From contig NZ_JAFIQT010000013.1 of NCBI RefSeq assembly GCF_017355935.1, forward strand, positions 1-48,670: 48,670 nt of DNA, given 5' to 3'. The DNA comes from Telluribacter humicola (GTDB taxonomy: Bacteria > Bacteroidota > Bacteroidia > Cytophagales > Spirosomataceae). The notes below the pieces were generated by a model. It saw only the letters and a list, made by a program, of their open reading frames with translations. It made no database searches and was not told the DNA's origin. The position numbers and the translations under genes were made by a program. Below, piece by piece: positions 44,034 to 48,670 of this stretch (its first letter is position 1; every line of letters starts with the position of its first letter).

Positions 44034-45929
44034 TTATTTAAGTATGAGAACCTGCCCCTTGAAGGTCTGAAAGGCTGCCTTGATTATATAGGTATAGCTG
44101 CCGGGCTCTACCACTTTTCCTTTATAAACACCATCCCATGGATTAGTATATCCGCGGGAGTAGAATACGATTTCACCCCAGCGATTATAGATTTGAATTT
44201 CTTCTACCTGATGTTTGGCGTTGGCTATTTCGAAGGAGTCATTGATCCCGTCGCCATTGGGACTAAAAGCATCCGGTATGTATAGCTTGTCAAATACATT
44301 GATCAGGATAGTAGCTTCGGCAAAGCAACCCAAGGCAGATAGTACTCGCAGCGTATAGGTAGTAGTTTCGGTAGGGAGTACAGTAGGATCAGGTAAGGTG
44401 TTATCCTGCATGCCCTCGGTGGGGGTCCAATGGTAAGTCAGATCCGTACTTGTAGATACTACACTGGGTTGTAGCTGGGCACTCTTTCCAAGCTGAACAC
44501 TCATTGAAGCAGGTAGCTTTACTTCCAGGTTTTCCTCCCTTACTAGTACCGTATCCGCTGCTGCACATCCTGTGTTGTCTTCGGATACTCTAAGTACATA
44601 CATTCCGGCTGCTTGTACTGTAAGAGCCGGATCGGCGGCATTCATCTTTTCGTTTTCTTTGTACCAGGTATAGGTATGTCCGGGTGTCCGGCTGCCGTCG
44701 TTTGCAGTCAGGAGTAAAGTATGGCCGGCACAAAACGCATCTGATGGCGTATGGATGTTGGCCGGGGGAGGTGTACCGTAACTTACTTCTACCGGCTCTG
44801 ATGCCGTATCGCGTGAGCAAATAGTCCTGAAACTCTTCACTACGGTATATCGTCCGGTATCCTGTACAGTAATTTTATTGGTGGTAGCTCCCTGTATATT
44901 CTGCCCGTTGAGCTGCCATTGATAAGCCCAGTCAGGTGATTCACTGGTTGAAAGTTCAATGGGTTTTTCGGGACAGAAAGTTACTTCAACGGCCTCCTGA
45001 TTATTATAAGTAATGGTAGGCTCGGGAGGAGTAGTCTGGCTACATTCTATTACTAATAGCTGAAAATCGCGCCGTACAAGGCCGATCCGTTTGCCGTTGC
45101 GGTATTCTTCACATTGAATGGCAAATACGTATAAACCCAAGGAATTGGCTGTTAAAGATAGTTCTCCGGTACTGGTATTGATCTGTAATGATGGATTTCC
45201 CGGTATCATGGTACCTATAGTGATACCAGGTGCCAACAGGACGAAAGGGTAGCCCTGCTTGGGAGAATCATCACCCAGTGGAAAACTACGGGATGTGTTG
45301 CCACGCATGGGGGCAACTAGGCTGTATCGAAGTTCATCACCATCCTGGTCAGTAGCTCCCATGGTAAGCTTAAAGGGCTGATCTATGCATATATAGGCTC
45401 CATTAGGAGTAGTGAAGCGGGGAGAAGCATCCTGTACTGTAAGAGGTGGTACTTCCAGGTAGAAGGTCATACCACTATCACCCGGCTGTAAGATATTATT
45501 GATGTCATCGTTACGGCAGCAGCGCTCCCACACCAGGTAATAGCCATCCGGATCATTATAACCGGAAGTATTTAGGGTAACGAATCCCCGGTAGGTACCC
45601 TCCAGGGTCCGGAGGGACCGGTAGGCGGCACAGGCGCGGTTCTGGTAGGAGATATTACGGGCAGAGACAAATGATATAGTAGCCCGATCCATAAGCCGGT
45701 TGTCGCGCTTGCGGTAAATGAGTACTTCCGCAGTCTGATCACGGTTCATGTTGGTGAGTGTATTCTCATCCCAGTACTGGATCATCGTAATCTCGTATCG
45801 ATTGGGCGTAGCAGTGGGTTTGAATGCCAATTCGCCCCCAACAATATGCCTTGCCCAGGCACTTTGGGCGATACACAGAAATACAATAAGTATATATAAA
45901 GGTAGTAAATATCTTCTGCTCATACACAT
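44034..45929 (-). CDS. T9SS-secreted surface protein with gliding-type C-terminal domain
   Basis: The product is 631 residues. A signal peptide (LPLYILIVFLCIAQSAWARH) is followed by a conserved N-terminal region starting HIVGGELAFKP. One or more PKD/Ig-like strands lie between about 300 and 540 (YQWQLNGQNIQGATTNKITVQDTGRYTV and similar). A C-terminal type B sorting domain of the gliding-motility-associated family begins LYIPDAFSPNGDGINDSFEI and ends near FKGQVLILK. It is expected to be exported by the type IX system and held at or released from the surface. Its binding partner is unknown. Confidence 0.9.
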   Translation of the reverse strand: MCMSRRYLLPLYILIVFLCIAQSAWARHIVGGELAFKPTATPNRYEITMIQYWDENTLTNMNRDQTAEVLIYRKRDNRLMDRATISFVSARNISYQNRACAAYRSLRTLEGTYRGFVTLNTSGYNDPDGYYLVWERCCRNDDINNILQPGDSGMTFYLEVPPLTVQDASPRFTTPNGAYICIDQPFKLTMGATDQDGDELRYSLVAPMRGNTSRSFPLGDDSPKQGYPFVLLAPGITIGTMIPGNPSLQINTSTGELSLTANSLGLYVFAIQCEEYRNGKRIGLVRRDFQLLVIECSQTTPPEPTITYNNQEAVEVTFCPEKPIELSTSESPDWAYQWQLNGQNIQGATTNKITVQDTGRYTVVKSFRTICSRDTASEPVEVSYGTPPPANIHTPSDAFCAGHTLLLTANDGSRTPGHTYTWYKENEKMNAADPALTVQAAGMYVLRVSEDNTGCAAADTVLVREENLEVKLPASMSVQLGKSAQLQPSVVSTSTDLTYHWTPTEGMQDNTLPDPTVLPTETTTYTLRVLSALGCFAEATILINVFDKLYIPDAFSPNGDGINDSFEIANAKHQVEEIQIYNRWGEIVFYSRGYTNPWDGVYKGKVVEPGSYTYIIKAAFQTFKGQVLILK

Positions 45930-46107
45930 CTAGTATCTCCTAACAAATTCATTTATACCAAGATACAATATTTATAATATCTACATGTAACCATCCCATG
46001 AATAAAGTATAATGGTTACATCTATGGCTTCAGGTCATAGTACCTGCGGCCATTGATAGTATTAAAAGCGGTAGAGTAGAAGGAGGGGTAGTGAATGACT
46101 TGGGGGT

Positions 46108-46141
46108 AGTACTCTTAGATTAAGCTCCTACTAAGAGTACT
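46108..46141 (-). terminator. Perfect hairpin after the TetR gene
   Basis: AGTACTCTTAG (46108-46118) pairs perfectly with CTAAGAGTACT (46131-46141). It lies 8 bases after the TetR stop on the minus strand. There is no T-run, so termination is only a possibility. Confidence 0.4.
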
Positions 46142-46149
46142 TAATTCTA

Positions 46150-46776
46150 TTAGCGGCAGGTAGCCTTCACCCATTTTAATAGTTCTTCTCTTACCTGTAC
46201 AGAAAGATAGGGCAGGAATAAGGCTACTGAAACAGCAACAAAGTACCTGACTTGTTTAGTATCATCCAACTTTCTTCGGTTTGGTAACTTCGTATATCTC
46301 ACCCAATTATCCGAAATGATAAAGAATTGTTCAAAGAGTACCGGGAATAGCTCCGCATCCACATCAGGAGAGAATATTCCTACTTCTTTATACTTTCTAA
46401 AAACATCCATAAAGAGCTCTTTACGCCTCTCTATTAACTCAAGATAGGCTATATATAGTTTTGGAAATGCCTGCAAATCTGCCAGCGGTTCGTTAAAAAA
46501 GAAGCCATATCTGTACATCACCATAAAGCTCCTGCTTAAAGACTCAATAATCTCCTGGGCGACTGAATCATATCTGGTTACTTCATCCGCAATGGATACA
46601 ATAGCGGCATCCATCTCAGCAAAAACTGACAGAATAAGATCTTCTTTTGTACGGAAATAGTATCGTAAGTGGCCATCACTAATGGACATTTCTTTCGCTA
46701 TATCCCGAAGGGTACTGTTCTTAAGACCTTTCTGATTGAACACCTCTATGGCACTGGCAATAATTGTCTCTCTCAT
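46150..46776 (-). CDS. TetR/AcrR-family repressor
   Basis: The product is 208 residues. The N-terminal TetR DNA-binding domain reads RETIIASAIEVFNQKGLKNSTLRDIAKEMSISDGHLRYYFRTKEDLILSVF, followed by a helical ligand-binding domain. It is divergent from a flavin monooxygenase gene, with two 18-base palindromes between them, so it is very likely the repressor of that gene and of itself. The inducer is probably the monooxygenase substrate or a related compound, which is inference. Confidence 0.92.
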   Translation of the reverse strand: MRETIIASAIEVFNQKGLKNSTLRDIAKEMSISDGHLRYYFRTKEDLILSVFAEMDAAIVSIADEVTRYDSVAQEIIESLSRSFMVMYRYGFFFNEPLADLQAFPKLYIAYLELIERRKELFMDVFRKYKEVGIFSPDVDAELFPVLFEQFFIISDNWVRYTKLPNRRKLDDTKQVRYFVAVSVALFLPYLSVQVREELLKWVKATCR

Positions 46777-46777
46777 T

Positions 46778-46795
46778 TTAGCTCTTTTGAGCTAA
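46778..46795. promoter_or_regulatory. Probable TetR operator 1
   Basis: TTAGCTC and GAGCTAA form a perfect inverted repeat around TTTT. It starts 2 bases upstream of the TetR start codon and covers the -33 region of the divergent promoter. Confidence 0.75.
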
Positions 46796-46820
46796 GTTAA
46801 TCAACTATTCCATATCTTTG
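46786..46820 (+). promoter_or_regulatory. Promoter of the monooxygenase gene
   Basis: TTTG at 46786-46789, spacer 23, then TATCTTTG at 46813-46820. The -33 lies in operator 1 and the start point lies in operator 2. Confidence 0.6.
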
Positions 46821-46822
46821 TA

Positions 46823-46840
46823 TTAGCTCAATGGAGCTAA
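46823..46840. promoter_or_regulatory. Probable TetR operator 2
   Basis: The same TTAGCTC/GAGCTAA inverted repeat around AATG, 45 bases from operator 1 centre to centre, two bases downstream of the -7 element. Confidence 0.75.
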
Positions 46841-46862
46841 CTACAATTAAACTATAAATGCC

Positions 46863-47996
46863 ATGAAAAAGATTGCTATTATTGGGGGTGGTATTGGTGG
46901 ACTTACAGCCGCTATTACTCTGAAAAACAAAGGCTTTACTTGTGATGTTTATGAGAGAAGTCCTGTTTTTGAGGAAGTAGGAGCTGCCATAAGTGTCTGG
47001 CCTAATGCTTTACGTGTCTTCAGGAAGTTACAGATCCTAGATGATGTGCTGGAGAATTGCGGAGAGATTAAGGAGGCCTATATAAAGACAAGTACCGGTA
47101 AGGTACTGGCCCGTACTCAACCCGTTTATGATTTACCCGCTGTCTGTACCCACAGGGCTGATCTGTTAGCTGCTCTTTTGAAACAATTACCCCCAGAAAA
47201 CTTACACCCGGGTCACGAGCTGTCAGACTTTTATACCCATGCAGATGGAAGTGCTCATCTCAAGTTTACTAACGGTAAGGAAGTGGATGCTGATCTGGTA
47301 ATAGGTGCCGATGGTATCCATTCGGCGTTAAGAAAGAAAATAAAAGGGGATGAAGTACCTCTGTTCAGGGGCTATAACTTATGGAGAGGGATAGCCAAAC
47401 TACCACTAGAACAAGGCTACGCTAGTGAATCATTAGGCCGGGGAAATAGAGTAGGTATAGTTCCTATACGCGACGGTCTGTTTGGCTGGTGGGCCACTGC
47501 CAATGAAACACAAGGACTGAGCGATGAGCCCGAAAGCACCCACGAAAAGCTTAAAAGGATATTTAGCACCTGGCATGATCCAATCCCACAGCTTTTTGAT
47601 AACACTCCGGCAATCATCAAAAACAGTCTTATCGATAGAGCGCCAACCGGTGGATGGAGTACTGCGAATCCTGTCTTACTAGGCGATGCGGCGCATCCGA
47701 CAACTCCGAACCTGGGACAAGGTGCCTGTATGGCTATTGAAGGAGCGTATCTGCTTACCGAAAGCCTCTATAAGTATGGCATATCTGATAGAGCGTTAAA
47801 GATCTATGAACAGGCGCATTTCCAACGAACCAAAGAAATTACAAATAACAGTTTGATGCTGGGCTGGCTTGGACAATTGCAGAATCCTTTGGCTGCTAAT
47901 CTAAGAAATCTATTTTTCTATGTGCAGCCAGATAAAGTCAGCATGCAAATTCTGGATAAATATTTTAACTACGACGTAACGAATATCGAAATCTAG
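46863..47996 (+). CDS. FAD-dependent aromatic-type monooxygenase
   Basis: This class A flavin monooxygenase has 377 residues. It has the dinucleotide motif AIIGGGIGGLTAAITL (about 4-19), the DG motif VIGADGIHSALRKKI (about 145-159), and the FAD-ribityl GD motif VLLGDAAHPTTPNLGQGACMAIEG (about 272-295). The relatives hydroxylate aromatic or antibiotic substrates (salicylate hydroxylase, TetX-like), but the substrate cannot be read from sequence. The divergent TetR gene and paired operators suggest an inducible detoxification or catabolic unit. Confidence 0.9.
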   Translation: MKKIAIIGGGIGGLTAAITLKNKGFTCDVYERSPVFEEVGAAISVWPNALRVFRKLQILDDVLENCGEIKEAYIKTSTGKVLARTQPVYDLPAVCTHRADLLAALLKQLPPENLHPGHELSDFYTHADGSAHLKFTNGKEVDADLVIGADGIHSALRKKIKGDEVPLFRGYNLWRGIAKLPLEQGYASESLGRGNRVGIVPIRDGLFGWWATANETQGLSDEPESTHEKLKRIFSTWHDPIPQLFDNTPAIIKNSLIDRAPTGGWSTANPVLLGDAAHPTTPNLGQGACMAIEGAYLLTESLYKYGISDRALKIYEQAHFQRTKEITNNSLMLGWLGQLQNPLAANLRNLFFYVQPDKVSMQILDKYFNYDVTNIEI

Positions 47997-48670
47997 AACA
48001 AGATGTTTATTCATTATATCTGGTTCTCGTATAAATACTGTATAGCCTTTTCATTTCAGTACTCTATATACTATTATATAGTAATAGCATATACTTTCTA
48101 AATACTAGCACTGTCTGTAGATATTGTTGTTGTATAATTTATATTATGTTAAGTAAATTTTTTAATGACTCCTATTCTATATAACAACTAGATACTTAAG
48201 TACTCCTCTCACCATTTAGGTACTTCCTTTATCCTTTGAGATTTATTTATTAAGCACTCAATATTCACTTAAAGTCTTTTGTAAGATCAATCTTGTCCTA
48301 GAACCTATTTTGAAGAAACAACAACCTCGCGAGATTTAATCAGACAAGGCAACGGTACTGCTACTTATTAAATATTCAAATCTCAGTGGGTAGAATAATG
48401 GCCATAACAGCAGCTATTGGCCTATATTTTAATTATTTACGTACCAAAAAGATGGTATTACTTTTTAAGGTAACTAAATTGATTTTTAACTATTAAGTAT
48501 ACCTTATCTATTAAATGGGCAACTTATTAACTATTCTTCCCTCCTAACACCAAACTAAAAACTACTCTAACTGAAATAATTGTATGGTGCTCCCCAACTG
48601 TTGGACAGATTTGGCATCAAATTAAGAAGTAGTCCTTCTATTCAGAAATTGCATTATTATCTTTTTCCCT
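47997..48670. other. AT-rich terminal stretch without a gene
   Basis: No open frame resembling a protein, no tRNA and no strong terminator is seen. A weak hairpin with a bulge lies near 48399-48424 (GGCCATA against TATTGGCC). Confidence 0.55.

Noticed and set aside
43911-44285. Plus-strand open frame of 124 codons
   Set aside because: It is mostly antisense to the C-terminal sorting domain of the T9SS protein.
1-48670. CRISPR array, prophage, toxin-antitoxin or defence genes
   Set aside because: No regularly spaced direct repeats and no recognisable cas, phage structural, toxin or defence protein was found.

Overview
The window is chromosomal DNA from a member of the Bacteroidota, most probably order Cytophagales (Spirosoma/Dyadobacter-like). 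The evidence is the short 287-residue primary sigma factor, T9SS sorting domains, Bacteroidota-type promoters (TTTG, 17-23 bp, TAnnTTTG), tRNA genes without encoded CCA, the START-like/LptFG and HU-CCDC81/SPOR/TonB gene sets, and an ISAon1-type insertion sequence. The species cannot be fixed from sequence reading alone.

Layout. 1-5400 is a gene-poor, decayed region. It holds terminator-like hairpins, a 1.4-kb insertion sequence with 33-bp inverted repeats, a subtilisin-like protease pseudogene broken in at least five places, and a truncated zinc-ribbon pseudogene. 5420-5700 is a minus-strand tRNA cluster (Leu-GAG and two identical Lys-TTT) with a recognisable promoter. 5767-22034 is ordinary core genome: an SH3/TPR membrane protein, a CHRD lipoprotein, RlmD, DnaB, then an apparent operon phoH / secreted M43 protease / comEC / TetR-like regulator / AarF kinase, followed by a DUF922 putative protease, dCMP deaminase, SlyD, an ACP phosphodiesterase-like protein, HolA, a DUF4184 membrane protein and tRNA-Met. 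22257-29636 carries a START-like protein with LptF/G, rpsO, pnp, rpoD and menD. 29637-40095 holds a TPR lipoprotein and a small conserved protein, then an envelope set (large TPR protein, plugless outer-membrane barrel, HU-CCDC81/SPOR protein, TonB-like protein) running into folC and trmB. gapA, dapD, an XRE regulator, a large T9SS-secreted surface protein and a divergent TetR / FAD-monooxygenase pair finish the window, followed by about 670 bp of AT-rich sequence with no gene.

How the genes work together. Most of the window is housekeeping: replication (dnaB, holA), RNA metabolism (rlmD, trmB, pnp, rpsO, tRNAs), transcription (rpoD), cofactors (menD, folC), lysine/peptidoglycan precursors (dapD), glycolysis (gapA) and LPS export (lptF/G). 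The accessory features of most interest are regulatory. The XRE gene sits under five copies of an ACATnTGTA motif spaced close to whole helical turns. The TetR/monooxygenase intergenic region has two 18-bp palindromes bracketing a consensus promoter. menD appears to have a promoter placed so that its transcript starts inside the rpoD terminator hairpin.

I found no CRISPR array, no recognisable defence island, toxin-antitoxin pair or prophage. I do not see convincing evidence for a wholly new system; the best leads are the XRE operator array and the envelope gene set.
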